Assembly (NCBI GenBank): GCA_903828665.1
Contig: CAIKMZ010000064.1
Location: 1 to 64,000 of the forward strand
DNA: 64,000 nt
DNA from: an uncultured beta proteobacterium
Lineage (GTDB): Bacteria > Pseudomonadota > Gammaproteobacteria > Burkholderiales > Burkholderiaceae_C
Direction of reading: 5' to 3'
Shown here: positions 36,666 to 44,968 of the stretch, one piece after another
Layout: every line of letters starts with the position of its first letter
Position numbering within the stretch: position 1 is the first letter of the stretch
Notes under the pieces: model-generated
What the model was told of the DNA's origin: nothing
Seen by the model: the letters and a program-made list of their open reading frames with translations, nothing else
Databases searched by the model: none
Position numbers and translations under genes: made by a program

Positions 36666-37742
36666 TCATGCCGCAAGCGGTCTGACGCTCTTGAAGCCCC
36701 GTTGGTAATCTTGATCTTTGGCCGTTACGGCCCAAATTGTTCGTGCCATCTTGGCCGCCTGCGCCACGATTACTACGCTGGCTGGTCTGCGCGCCTTGAT
36801 TTGCTCCAGCCACGGGCCGCGCTCTTTGGCATGGGCCAGGACACTTCGGGCTCCGTGAATAAGCAGGGTGCGCATGTAGGTGTCACCGCGCTTGGAGATG
36901 CCCCCCAGGCGGACTTTGCCGCCTGTACCTGTTTGCTTGGGCACCAATCCCAGCCAGGCGCAGAATTCACGCCCGGACTTGAAGGCGCTGGCCTCACCCA
37001 TGGTGGCTATTGCCGCCGTGGCCGTGAGCAAGCCCACTCCGGGGATTTGGGCGATGCGCTGCATTTGCGGGTCTGCCTTGAGTTGCAGTCCCAGGCGTTT
37101 CTCAATGGCGAGCATGTCCTCGCTCATGGCCTTGATGCGTGCGACTTGTTCGCGCAGGCTGTCTCTGAGCATTTGTGGCAGTTGCACTGCGAGCTCTTCC
37201 AATGTCTGCTCAATGTCTTTGAACAAAGCTTTTTGCCCTTGGACAAAAGTGACACCGAATTCGTACAGCAACCCGCGCAAAGCATTGGTCTGCATGGTGC
37301 GCATCTTCATCAGGAGCTCGCGTTGGCGGTGCAGGGTGAGCGTGGCTTGCTGCGCTGCGGTCTTGATACCGACAAACTTAACGCCCGGCTGCTGCACCGC
37401 CAGCCAGATGGCTCGGGCGTCCGTCGCATCGGTCTTGTTGCCACTCACAAAGGGGCGAACAATCTTGGCGTGCAATAGCCGCACGCTGTGGCCTTGGGCG
37501 CTGAGCTCGCGGGCCCAGTGGTGTGCTCCGCCACAGGCCTCGATCGCAATCAGGCAAGGCTGTTTATTGGCAAAGTGCTCCAGAACCTTGGCACGTTTGA
37601 TCTGCACGTTGACGATTTCACCCGTGCCCATATCCACCGTGTGCAGTTGAAACACGTGTTTGGCGATGTCCAGCCCAATGACTTGCATGCCATTTACGGT
37701 GCCGATGATTTGTCCTGCGCTCATTCCTGTATTACGATTCAT
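36666..37742 (-). CDS. IS110-family transposase (DEDD recombinase)
   Basis: This 358-residue transposase begins with an N-terminal RuvC-like DEDD domain: Asp25 in IGLDIAKH, Glu68 in IAIEACGG, and Asp105 and Asp108 in NKTDATDAR. The C-terminal Tnp_2 domain has the helix-hairpin-helix-like QIPGVGLLTATA and the serine-containing GGISKRGDTYMRTLL. All expected catalytic residues are visible and the frame is intact, so the element may be active. The start at 37742 (MNRNTGMSAGQ) has AGAGGA upstream; an in-frame extension to 37823 enters the conserved non-coding end. Confidence 0.93.
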   Translation of the reverse strand: MNRNTGMSAGQIIGTVNGMQVIGLDIAKHVFQLHTVDMGTGEIVNVQIKRAKVLEHFANKQPCLIAIEACGGAHHWARELSAQGHSVRLLHAKIVRPFVSGNKTDATDARAIWLAVQQPGVKFVGIKTAAQQATLTLHRQRELLMKMRTMQTNALRGLLYEFGVTFVQGQKALFKDIEQTLEELAVQLPQMLRDSLREQVARIKAMSEDMLAIEKRLGLQLKADPQMQRIAQIPGVGLLTATAAIATMGEASAFKSGREFCAWLGLVPKQTGTGGKVRLGGISKRGDTYMRTLLIHGARSVLAHAKERGPWLEQIKARRPASVVIVAQAAKMARTIWAVTAKDQDYQRGFKSVRPLAA

Positions 37743-37907
37743 GGCGGATCCTCTATGGTGTTTGTGAAAACTGCTGTTTATCACGCCTGGGCACTTTGAT
37801 GCCGTATCCATCAGAGGATCCACCTCGATTGCTCGAAGTCTCGCTTCCTGATAGACGGCTGTTCATGCTCTTGGCGTTCAGCGGTCTCAATTCCTTGCCC
37901 GTGGGCA
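37743..37907 (-). ncRNA. Conserved non-coding IS end with a covarying hairpin
   Basis: This stretch lies upstream of the transposase and is shared with bases 1-123. A short hairpin sits at 37896-37907 (TGCCC/GGGCA) and at 91-103 in the other copy (TCCCC/GGGGA). One base pair has changed on both sides (C-G to G-C), which keeps the pairing. It could be part of a structured RNA, a transposase-binding site or a leader of the transposase mRNA. Confidence 0.4.
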
Positions 37908-37994
37908 GGGAGGCATCCATAGCATCTGCTGATTGTTCGTATTTGCCATTATGCTGTGCCATTCTGAAAGCACGATCAAGCGACAATCCCCAAC

Positions 37995-38372
37995 ATGAAC
38001 TCACAATTTGACAAAGGCCTGGCGCGGCGCAAGCAGGTCATGGGCGAAGATTTCGTGGCCAATGCCTTCGGCAAGGCCACCGATTTCACGCTGCCGATGC
38101 AGCACTACATCACGAAGAACGCCTGGGGCGATGTCTGGCAGCGCGAGGGGCTCGATCTGAAGACGCGCAGCCTGATCACGGTGGCCATGCTGACCGCGCT
38201 GGGCAAGCAGCACGAGCTCAAGGGCCATGTGCGCGGTGCGCTGAACAATGGCGCCAGCGTCGCTGAAATTCAGGAAGTGCTGCTGCATGCCAGCATCTAT
38301 TGCGGCGTGCCGTCGGCGGTCGAGGCCTTTCGTTCGGCGGCGGAAGTCGTCGACGGCCCCGGCAAAGCATGA
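37995..38372 (+). CDS. 4-carboxymuconolactone decarboxylase family protein
   Basis: This 125-residue single-domain CMD-family protein resembles PcaC (KTRSLITVAMLTALG, LKGHVRGALNNGAS, EIQEVLLHASIYCGVPSAVEAF). PcaC decarboxylates gamma-carboxymuconolactone in the protocatechuate branch of the beta-ketoadipate pathway; no other pca genes are present, so the substrate here is unproven. scoAB, whose relatives act on beta-ketoadipate or acetoacetate, lies 1.3 kb away. The stop overlaps the next gene's start (ATGATG). Confidence 0.85.
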   Translation: MNSQFDKGLARRKQVMGEDFVANAFGKATDFTLPMQHYITKNAWGDVWQREGLDLKTRSLITVAMLTALGKQHELKGHVRGALNNGASVAEIQEVLLHASIYCGVPSAVEAFRSAAEVVDGPGKA

Positions 38373-38947
38373 TGGAAGCGCTGTTCGTATCGACCGGCGT
38401 CGTCGCGCTGGCCGAGATCGGCGACAAGACACAGTTGCTCGCCTTCATCCTGGCGGCGCGTTTCAAGAAGCCGGTTCCCATCATTGCCGGCATCCTGTGC
38501 GCGACGCTCGTCAATCACGGCCTGGCCGGCGCGCTCGGCGCCTGGATCACCTCGGTCGTGAGCCCCGAGGTCATGCGCTGGGTGCTGGGCCTGTCGTTCA
38601 TCGCGATGGCGGCCTGGACGCTGATCCCCGACAAGATCGAGGAAGAGGAAACGCAGGTGGCAAAACACATGGGCGTCTTCGGCGCCACGCTGATCACGTT
38701 CTTCCTCGCCGAGATGGGCGACAAGACCCAGATCGCCACGGTGGCACTCGCAGCCCACTACGGCAACCCGCTGCTCGTGGTGCTGGGGACAACGCTGGGC
38801 ATGCTGCTGGCCGATGTGCCCGCTGTGTTCGTCGGCAACCGCTTTGCCGCGAAGATTCCCATGAAACTGGTGCACTCCATCGCCGCCGGCATCTTTGCGC
38901 TGATGGGCGTGCTGACGCTGTTCAAGGTCGAGAAACTGTTTCAGTAG
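38369..38947 (+). CDS. TMEM165/GDT1-family cation exporter (Mn2+/Ca2+)
   Basis: This 192-residue inner-membrane protein of the UPF0016 family has about six hydrophobic segments. The family hallmark ExGDKT occurs twice, as EIGDKTQLLAF and EMGDKTQIATV, one per repeated half. Bacterial relatives export manganese. The start at ATG 38369 (MMEALFVSTG) overlaps the upstream stop by 4 bp, implying translational coupling. No yybP-ykoY-type Mn2+ riboswitch was seen upstream. Confidence 0.9.
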   Translation: MMEALFVSTGVVALAEIGDKTQLLAFILAARFKKPVPIIAGILCATLVNHGLAGALGAWITSVVSPEVMRWVLGLSFIAMAAWTLIPDKIEEEETQVAKHMGVFGATLITFFLAEMGDKTQIATVALAAHYGNPLLVVLGTTLGMLLADVPAVFVGNRFAAKIPMKLVHSIAAGIFALMGVLTLFKVEKLFQ

Positions 38948-38994
38948 AAGCGACCGGCCGTCAACCCGTCACGCCAGACGCCATCCCGGGCCCC

Positions 38995-39071
38995 GGTTGT
39001 CATGCCGGACTCGATCCGGCATCCACACGACGCGAGCCATGGATTGCGGATCAGGTCCGCAATGACATGCC
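38995..39071. repeat. Complete REP-like repeat unit
   Basis: Two hairpins lie in tandem: GCCGGACTCGATCCGGC and ATTGCGGATCAGGTCCGCAAT, joined by about 30 bp. Diverged or partial relatives occur at 125-183 (inverted orientation, interrupted by the IS), 22207-22275 and 7390-7430. It lies between convergent genes and could act as a terminator for both. Confidence 0.75.
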
Positions 39072-39075
39072 GGCC

Positions 39076-39618
39076 TTACCCCGCCATTAGCCGCTGCACC
39101 AGATCGCCCGTGTTGGAGGCCTTGTACTTTTGCATCAGGCGGGCGCGGTAGATCTCGACCGTGCGGTGGCTGATGGCCAGAGACTTGCCGATCTCCTTGC
39201 TGGTCAGGCCGTCCATCAGGTGCGCCGCCACCTCGCGCTCACGCGCCGTCAGTTCAGCCCGCACGGCGCGGCGCGAACTGAGGTCCTCGAAGGTCCAGAT
39301 GCCGGCCTCGTGCGGCGCGCTCTGGTTGAAGGCGCGCCCGGTCACATGGCACCAGAAGGTCTCGCCGCTGGCGCGCTTCATGATGCGGTCGTCGGCATAG
39401 GTGCCGTTGCGGTTGAGGATGGGCGCGATGCGCGTCCCCGTGCGCTCGAACTCGATCGCGCTCGGGTACAGCACCTTGAATGACTGCCCCACGAGCAGCT
39501 CGCGCGAGGCGCCGAACATCTCGCACAGGCGACGGTTGCAGTCGATAATGGCGCGGTTGCTCGACAGCGCGAGGCCGACCGGTGCCAGTTCAAAGGCCAG
39601 GCGGTAGTTGATATCCAT
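39076..39618 (-). CDS. PAS-LuxR (FixJ/NarL-type) transcriptional regulator
   Basis: This 180-residue regulator has a PAS domain (about 5-110: [22 protein letters not shown]) followed by a LuxR-type helix-turn-helix (about 117-175: [38 protein letters not shown]). There is no receiver domain, so the signal probably acts directly through the PAS domain. It is divergent from scoAB across a 95 bp gap that carries FixJ-like boxes, so it is a strong candidate regulator of scoAB and of itself. Confidence 0.92.
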   Translation of the reverse strand: MDINYRLAFELAPVGLALSSNRAIIDCNRRLCEMFGASRELLVGQSFKVLYPSAIEFERTGTRIAPILNRNGTYADDRIMKRASGETFWCHVTGRAFNQSAPHEAGIWTFEDLSSRRAVRAELTAREREVAAHLMDGLTSKEIGKSLAISHRTVEIYRARLMQKYKASNTGDLVQRLMAG

Positions 39619-39638
39619 GGTGCGCGGGCTTAGGGTTT

Positions 39639-39682
39639 CTACGTTACGAAGAACTACGTACGGGGCTAGGTAGTATCGTACG
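39639..39682. promoter_or_regulatory. FixJ-like boxes between the PAS-LuxR gene and scoAB
   Basis: CTACGTAC at 39654-39661 is the complement of GTACGTAG, an exact match to the FixJ box GTAMGTAG. A related CTACGTTACG lies at 39639-39648 and TAGGTAGTATCGTACG at about 39667-39682. Repeated TACG-containing sites in a divergent promoter region next to a FixJ-type DNA-binding protein suggest operators for it. Confidence 0.5.
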
Positions 39683-39713
39683 GCAACGACACTTTTTTAA
39701 AGGAGATAGCACA

Positions 39714-40418
39714 GTGAACAAGATCTACCCAAGCGCGGCCAAGGCGCTGGAAGGCATTGTCCGTGACGGCCAGTTGCTGGCCGTCGGCGGCTTTGGCCTG
39801 TGTGGCATTCCGGAAGCCCTGATCGACGCCTTGTGCGCCAGCGGCGTCAAGGACCTGACCGTCATCTCCAACAACGCCGGTGTCGACGGCTTCGGCCTGG
39901 GCAAGCTGCTCGACACGCGCCAGATCACCAAGATGATCTCGAGCTACGTCGGCGAGAACAAGGAGTTCGAGCGCCAGTTCCTCTCGGGCGAACTCAAGCT
40001 CGAATTCACGCCGCAGGGCACGCTGGCGGAAAAGCTGCGCGCGGGCGGTGCCGGCATTCCGGCGTTCTATGTGCGCACGGGCGTTGGCACGTTGATCGCC
40101 GAAGGCAAGGAAACGCGCGAGTTCGACGGCCATCAGTACATCCTGGAGCACGCGCTGGTGCCCGAGGTCTCGCTGGTCAAGGCCTGGAAGGCCGACAAGA
40201 GCGGCAACCTGATCTTCCGGCGCACGGCGCGCAATTTCAACCCGGCGGTCGCCATGGCCGGCAAGCTTACGGTGGTCGAGGTCGAGGAGATCGTCGAGAC
40301 CGGCAGCTTCGATCCCGACGCCGTGCACCTGCCCGGCATTTACGTGCACCGCATCGTGCTCAATGCGCATCCCGAGAAGCGCATTGAACAGCGCACCGTT
40401 ACCTCGAAAGGAGTCTGA
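39714..40418 (+). CDS. scoA: 3-oxoacid CoA-transferase subunit A
   Basis: This 234-residue alpha subunit of succinyl-CoA:3-ketoacid CoA-transferase activates acetoacetate to acetoacetyl-CoA. [16 protein letters not shown] and the motif [11 protein letters not shown] are typical. The start is GTG at 39714, supported by a strong AAAGGAGATAG Shine-Dalgarno. It pairs with scoB 2 bp downstream. Together with phaA/phaB it could move carbon between acetoacetate and polyhydroxybutyrate. Confidence 0.95.
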   Translation: MNKIYPSAAKALEGIVRDGQLLAVGGFGLCGIPEALIDALCASGVKDLTVISNNAGVDGFGLGKLLDTRQITKMISSYVGENKEFERQFLSGELKLEFTPQGTLAEKLRAGGAGIPAFYVRTGVGTLIAEGKETREFDGHQYILEHALVPEVSLVKAWKADKSGNLIFRRTARNFNPAVAMAGKLTVVEVEEIVETGSFDPDAVHLPGIYVHRIVLNAHPEKRIEQRTVTSKGV

Positions 40419-40420
40419 TC

Positions 40421-41059
40421 ATGGCATGGACACGCGACCAAATGGCGGCCAAAGCGGCTGAAGAATTGCAGGACGGTTTCTATGTCAACCTCGGCATCGG
40501 CTTGCCCACGCTGGTGGCGAACTTCGTTGCCCCGGACAAGGAAGTCTGGCTGCAAAGCGAGAACGGCATGCTCGGCATCGGCCCGTTTCCGACCGAGGAC
40601 GAAGTCGACGCCGACCTGATCAATGCCGGCAAGCAGACCGTCACGACGATTCCCGGCTCCAGCATTTTTGGCAGCCACGAGAGCTTCGCCATGATCCGCG
40701 GCGGCAAGGTCAACCTGAGCATCCTGGGTGCCATGCAGGTGAGCGAAAAAGGTGATCTGGCCAACTGGATGATTCCGGGCAAGATGGTCAAGGGCATGGG
40801 CGGCGCGATGGACCTGGTGGGCGGCGTCAAGCGCGTGCTGGTCCTGATGGAACATGTGGCCAAGAAGAAGGATGGCACGATCGACCTGAAGATCCTGCCC
40901 AAATGCACGCTGCCGCTGACCGGCGTTGGCGTCGTCAACCGCATCATCACCGACCTGGCCGTGATGGACGTGACGCCGCAAGGCCTCAAGCTGGTCGAGA
41001 TGGCGCCGGGCGTAACGCGCGAGGAATTGCAGTCCATGACCGGCGCGACGCTGCACTGA
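40421..41059 (+). CDS. scoB: 3-oxoacid CoA-transferase subunit B
   Basis: This 212-residue beta subunit carries the catalytic glutamate Glu47 in [12 protein letters not shown], which forms the glutamyl-CoA thioester. It starts 2 bp after scoA (AAAGGAG upstream). The C-terminal part ([15 protein letters not shown]) is complete. The helicase gene follows within about 20 bp. Confidence 0.96.
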   Translation: MAWTRDQMAAKAAEELQDGFYVNLGIGLPTLVANFVAPDKEVWLQSENGMLGIGPFPTEDEVDADLINAGKQTVTTIPGSSIFGSHESFAMIRGGKVNLSILGAMQVSEKGDLANWMIPGKMVKGMGGAMDLVGGVKRVLVLMEHVAKKKDGTIDLKILPKCTLPLTGVGVVNRIITDLAVMDVTPQGLKLVEMAPGVTREELQSMTGATLH

Positions 41060-41076
41060 ACGCCGCGCCCCGAGAC

Positions 41077-43218
41077 TTGTTGCCACTGGCTGAGCTGGCA
41101 CTGGGCGCCTTCGAGCGCATGGTGGCGGCCACGCCGGGCTTTCGCACGCGTCCCGGCCAGCAGGCCATGGCGCAGCAGATCGCCAGCGCCCTGTCGGGCG
41201 TGACGCTCGGTGAACAGGCCGAGCCGAGCCAGACCCTCTGCGTGATCCAAGCCGGTACCGGCGTCGGCAAGTCCGCTGCCTATCTTTCCACCGGCGTCGC
41301 GCTGGCGCTCGCGCTCAAGACCCGGCTCGTGATCTCCACCGCCACGGTGGCGCTGCAGGACCAGCTGATGACCAAGGACCTGCCGGCGCTGGCGGCGGTG
41401 CTCGACACACCGCTGGTCTACGCGCTGGCCAAGGGGCGCGGCCGCTACGTCTGTCAGTTCAAGCTCGAACGCCTGGCCGGCGACCCGACAGCGGCGCTGG
41501 AGGATTTGTTCGAGAGCGAGGAGGAGCGCGCGCCGGCGCGCGCCGCCTTCGGCAATGCAGCGCCGGCAGGAGATCCGCGGGAGCGCCGCATCAAGCTCTA
41601 CGCCACGCTCACGCTGGCACTGGCCGATGGCAGCTGGGACGGCGACCGCGACAGGCTCGCCCAGCAGCCCGAGCCGGCAGACTGGTCGGCCGTGGCTGCC
41701 GAGCGCCACACCTGCACGGCGCGCCACTGTCCGTCTTACCGTCAGTGCAGCTACTACACGGCGCGCAGCCAGTTGGCGCAGGCCAACGTGATCGTCGCGA
41801 ATCACGATCTGGTGCTGGCCTCCATCGGCATGAAGACGCTGCCGGAACTTGACAACTGCCTGCTCGTGTTCGACGAGGGCCATCACCTGCCGGCGGTGGC
41901 GCTGGGCCAGTTCGCCAGCAGCATGGACCTGAGCCACCTGCGCTGGCTCGACAAATTGCCGCGCACCCTGCAGCAGGTCAGCGAAAAGATCCAGGTCGCG
42001 CTGGCGCAGGACGTTGCCACGCTCGCGCAGCAGCTCAATGCTGCGCTGCAGGACCTCGCGCGCATGGTGATGGACCTGCTCGCCCTGGCCAGCACGGGCT
42101 ACGATGCGCAGCATCGTTTTCCGAACGGCGTGCTGCCGCAGGCCTGGCACGAACCGCTGGGGCTGATCCAGGGCCATGCGGCGGGCCTGTCGAAGGTGCT
42201 GGAGGCGCTCGGCGCCGAGCTCAAGCGCATCGCGCGCGACGACCCTTCGCAAGCCGCGAGTTGCTCGCTGCAGTACGCGCGGCTCGGGCAACTGGCGCCG
42301 CGCCTGCGCAGCGTGCTGGAAACCAGTGGCCTGCTGCTGGAAGATGGCGCGCAGCCGCTGGCCAAGTGGCTCAAGTCCGACACCGCCTCAGGCCTCGTGA
42401 ACCTGAGCGCGCACGCGTGTCCCATCGTGCCGGGCGACCTGTTGCGCCAGTCCCTTTGGCGTCAGGTGCGCGGCGCGGTGGTCACCTCGGCCACGCTGAC
42501 GAGTTGCGGCAGCTTCGACTTCTTCCTGCAGGAGGCCGGCCTGAGCGACAACCCCGCGGTGAGCACGCTGGCCGTCGACAGCCCCTTCGATTACCGCGAA
42601 CAGGGCCGCCTGATCGTGGTCGAGACCGCGGCCGACCCGAAGGACGTCGACGCCTATACGCGGGAGATGCTGGCCGAGTTGCTCGATGACCTGCGCCAGG
42701 TGCAGCGCGGCGCGCTGGTGCTGTTCACTTCACGCGCGCAGATGAACGCGGCACTGGCCGCGCTCGATGGCGCGCTGCAGGCCAGCGTGCTGGTGCAGGG
42801 GCGCATGGCGCGCGCCCGCCTGATCGCGGCGCACCAGGCCCGCGTCGAGGCGAGCCTGCCCTCGGTGATTTTCGGGCTGCAGTCATTCGGCGAGGGGCTG
42901 GACCTGCCCGGACTTTTGTGCGAGACCGTCTTCATCGCGAAGCTGCCGTTTGCAGCGCCGTCCGATCCGGTGCAGGAGGCGCGCGCCGAATGGCTCAGGA
43001 CCTTGGGGCGTGATTCGTTCACGGAACTGGTGGTGCCGGCCACCGGCATGCGCCTGCTGCAGTGGACCGGGCGCGCGATCCGGCACGAGGACGATCAGGC
43101 GCGCGTGATCTGCTATGACCGGCGCCTGCTGCGCACAGCCTATGGCCGGCGCATGCTGCAGGGCCTTCCGTCCTATGCGCTGTCACGCCGCGTCGGCGGC
43201 GTGGAACTGCCGCTGTGA
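41077..43218 (+). CDS. DinG-like ATP-dependent DNA helicase
   Basis: This is an XPD/DinG superfamily 2 helicase of about 713 residues. Walker A is QAGTGVGKSAAY, and four cysteines for a [4Fe-4S] cluster lie in RYVC, HTC, RHC and QC before NVIVANHDLV. The Walker B-type box is VFDEGHH, and later motifs include VTSATLTS and SFGEGLDLPG. It likely unwinds R-loops or damaged DNA. No ATG lies near the expected N-terminus: TTG at 41077 or 41080 is most consistent with the family, and ATG 41119 would give 699 residues. The frame is also open back into scoB, but that part is not coding. Confidence 0.88.
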   Translation: MLPLAELALGAFERMVAATPGFRTRPGQQAMAQQIASALSGVTLGEQAEPSQTLCVIQAGTGVGKSAAYLSTGVALALALKTRLVISTATVALQDQLMTKDLPALAAVLDTPLVYALAKGRGRYVCQFKLERLAGDPTAALEDLFESEEERAPARAAFGNAAPAGDPRERRIKLYATLTLALADGSWDGDRDRLAQQPEPADWSAVAAERHTCTARHCPSYRQCSYYTARSQLAQANVIVANHDLVLASIGMKTLPELDNCLLVFDEGHHLPAVALGQFASSMDLSHLRWLDKLPRTLQQVSEKIQVALAQDVATLAQQLNAALQDLARMVMDLLALASTGYDAQHRFPNGVLPQAWHEPLGLIQGHAAGLSKVLEALGAELKRIARDDPSQAASCSLQYARLGQLAPRLRSVLETSGLLLEDGAQPLAKWLKSDTASGLVNLSAHACPIVPGDLLRQSLWRQVRGAVVTSATLTSCGSFDFFLQEAGLSDNPAVSTLAVDSPFDYREQGRLIVVETAADPKDVDAYTREMLAELLDDLRQVQRGALVLFTSRAQMNAALAALDGALQASVLVQGRMARARLIAAHQARVEASLPSVIFGLQSFGEGLDLPGLLCETVFIAKLPFAAPSDPVQEARAEWLRTLGRDSFTELVVPATGMRLLQWTGRAIRHEDDQARVICYDRRLLRTAYGRRMLQGLPSYALSRRVGGVELPL

Positions 43219-43288
43219 GCGCGCCCGCTGCAGCGCCGGATGGCTCGGCAGGAATCGATCACAATGGTGGTCAACAAGGAGTTCGATC

Positions 43289-43612
43289 GTGGGGCAGGTG
43301 ATTCTGGGGATATTGAGCTTGATCATGCGCGGCGTGTTCCTGCTGGCAGCGGCGATATTCTTCGCCAGCCTGATGGTGGTTGCGCTACTGGTGCTGGTGC
43401 TCTGGCTTCTGCGCGCACTGTGGGCGCGATTGACGGGTAACCCGATCAGCCCCTGGACCTTCGCGTTCCATCGGCACTCGGCTTGGCAGCGTTTTTATCC
43501 CCGAGCCAGATCGGATCCGTCTGCGCCGCGTGCGGATGGCGATGTGATCGACGTCGAGATCAAGGACGTTTCGGAGATCAAGGAGATCAAGGAAATCAAG
43601 GCAAGGGAGTAG
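43289..43612 (+). CDS. Small membrane protein of unknown function
   Basis: This 107-residue protein starts with GTG at 43289 (AAGGAG 7 bp upstream). It has one long hydrophobic stretch, or two closely spaced helices, at about residues 3-45 (ILSLIMRGVFLLAAAIFFAS and onward). A basic segment with aromatic residues follows, then a charged tail with repeated EIK units (SEIKEIKEIKARE). I do not recognise a family. The clear Shine-Dalgarno and membrane profile support a real gene. Confidence 0.65.
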   Translation: MGQVILGILSLIMRGVFLLAAAIFFASLMVVALLVLVLWLLRALWARLTGNPISPWTFAFHRHSAWQRFYPRARSDPSAPRADGDVIDVEIKDVSEIKEIKEIKARE

Positions 43613-43735
43613 ACCGATCCGAGCGCGACGCCCTGCGGGGCCGGGCCTTGCAACCCGTGCGCGAAGGGCCCGAGAAGAAAACGCGACGAAGGCATGCGTG
43701 CAACGAATGACGCCTGACTCTGCGAGAATGGCAAC

Positions 43736-44968
43736 ATGATCCTGAGCATGCCCACCTTGATGGCGGCGATTGTCCTGACCAGTACCGTATTGGCGCTCTC
43801 GATCGCCGCGGTCGCGTATCGGCGCAGCCGCGCATTATGGATCTGGGCCCTGGCGCTGACGGCGCACACACTGGCCTTTATCGTGACTGCCATGCGTGCG
43901 CAGTTCGGTGACTTTTGGACGATCACCATCGGCAACACGCTGCTGGCGACCACGTTCGCGCTGTTTGCCGCAGGCCTGCTTGAATTTCAGCAGCGCCGTC
44001 GGCCGCGCTGGCTGACCTGGGAGCCGGTTCCCGTCGTGGTGATGGGTTCCATGGTCTGGCTCGATCATTCGGGGGCGCGCTCGATCATCACCAGCACCGT
44101 CTTGATCCTGCAGTGTCTGTTCATTCTGCTCGCCCTGATCGGACAGCGGCGGCAAGTCGCCGGACGCGGGCAGTACCTGTTGATGGTTGGCTTTTCCCTG
44201 CTTGTCATGGTGATCGGCTACCGGGTTGTCGAGGCCGTCAGTGGGCGCATCGAGGTCCTCAGTTCGCAGGTCACGGGGCCGATCCAGACGGCGACCCTGC
44301 TGGCATCGATCGTGACGCTCATGCTGCTCGCCGCAGGCATGACCTTGATGAACCAGGAACGTGCCGAGCATGAACTTGCCGAGAACCGCAAGGTTCTCAA
44401 GGAGCGCAATCTGGCGCTGCAGGAATACGCGGCCGAATTGGAAACGGCCAATCAGAAATTGGCGGAGTTGTCGATCACCGATGGCCTGACCGGACTGGCG
44501 AACCGTCGGCGTTTTGACGAGGCGCTGGCGCTTGAAAGCGCGCGCGCCCAGCGCACCGGGCAACCTCTGGCGATCCTGATGATCGATATCGACCGGTTCA
44601 AGAGTTACAACGATCACCACGGCCATCAGGCCGGCGATGTTTGTCTGACCCGGGTTGCGCGCGTCTTGCAGAGCAGCGCGAGACGGCCGGGCGATCTGGT
44701 CGCCCGGTATGGCGGCGAGGAGTTCACCGTGATCACCGCCGACACTGATGCGGACAAGGCGGCCGGGTTGGCGCAGGCCCTCTGCAGTGCCGTGGCGGCA
44801 TTGGACATAGCGCACGATCACTCGATGCACGGCAAGATCACGGTCAGCATTGGCTTTGCGGCGGCCGTGCCCGACCAGGACAACGGCGGCACGGCCTTGT
44901 TGAGAAGGGCCGATGCGGCGCTTTACGAAGCGAAGGAGGCCGGACGCAACCGGGTCGCAGCGGGTTAA
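43736..44968 (+). CDS. Membrane-bound diguanylate cyclase
   Basis: This 410-residue protein has an N-terminal membrane region of about six hydrophobic segments (residues 3-205) and a short coiled linker (ERAEHELAENRKVLKERN). A C-terminal GGDEF domain follows, with an active-type signature ARYGGEEFTVI and upstream DGLTGLANRR. It probably makes c-di-GMP in response to a membrane signal. No RxxD product-inhibition site was identified with confidence. It is convergent with, and overlaps by 4 bp, the DUF389 gene. Confidence 0.93.
   Translation: MILSMPTLMAAIVLTSTVLALSIAAVAYRRSRALWIWALALTAHTLAFIVTAMRAQFGDFWTITIGNTLLATTFALFAAGLLEFQQRRRPRWLTWEPVPVVVMGSMVWLDHSGARSIITSTVLILQCLFILLALIGQRRQVAGRGQYLLMVGFSLLVMVIGYRVVEAVSGRIEVLSSQVTGPIQTATLLASIVTLMLLAAGMTLMNQERAEHELAENRKVLKERNLALQEYAAELETANQKLAELSITDGLTGLANRRRFDEALALESARAQRTGQPLAILMIDIDRFKSYNDHHGHQAGDVCLTRVARVLQSSARRPGDLVARYGGEEFTVITADTDADKAAGLAQALCSAVAALDIAHDHSMHGKITVSIGFAAAVPDQDNGGTALLRRADAALYEAKEAGRNRVAAG

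Larger units (their letters stand above)
36359..37925 (-). mobile_element. Complete IS110-family (IS1111-like) insertion sequence
   Basis: The element is about 1567 bp. The subterminal inverted repeats are perfect over 14 bp: TATGGATGCCTCCC at 36361-36374 and GGGAGGCATCCATA at 37908-37921. They are offset 2 bp from the left end and 4 bp from the right. A CT dinucleotide flanks both sides (36357-36358 and 37926-37927), as expected for the core of this serine/DEDD recombinase family, and there is no longer target duplication. Subterminal repeats point to the IS1111 group. One transposase gene lies between non-coding stretches of about 290 bp downstream and 180 bp upstream. The right-hand boundary is supported by comparison with bases 1-123; the left rests on the repeat and the CT alone. 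Confidence 0.85.
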
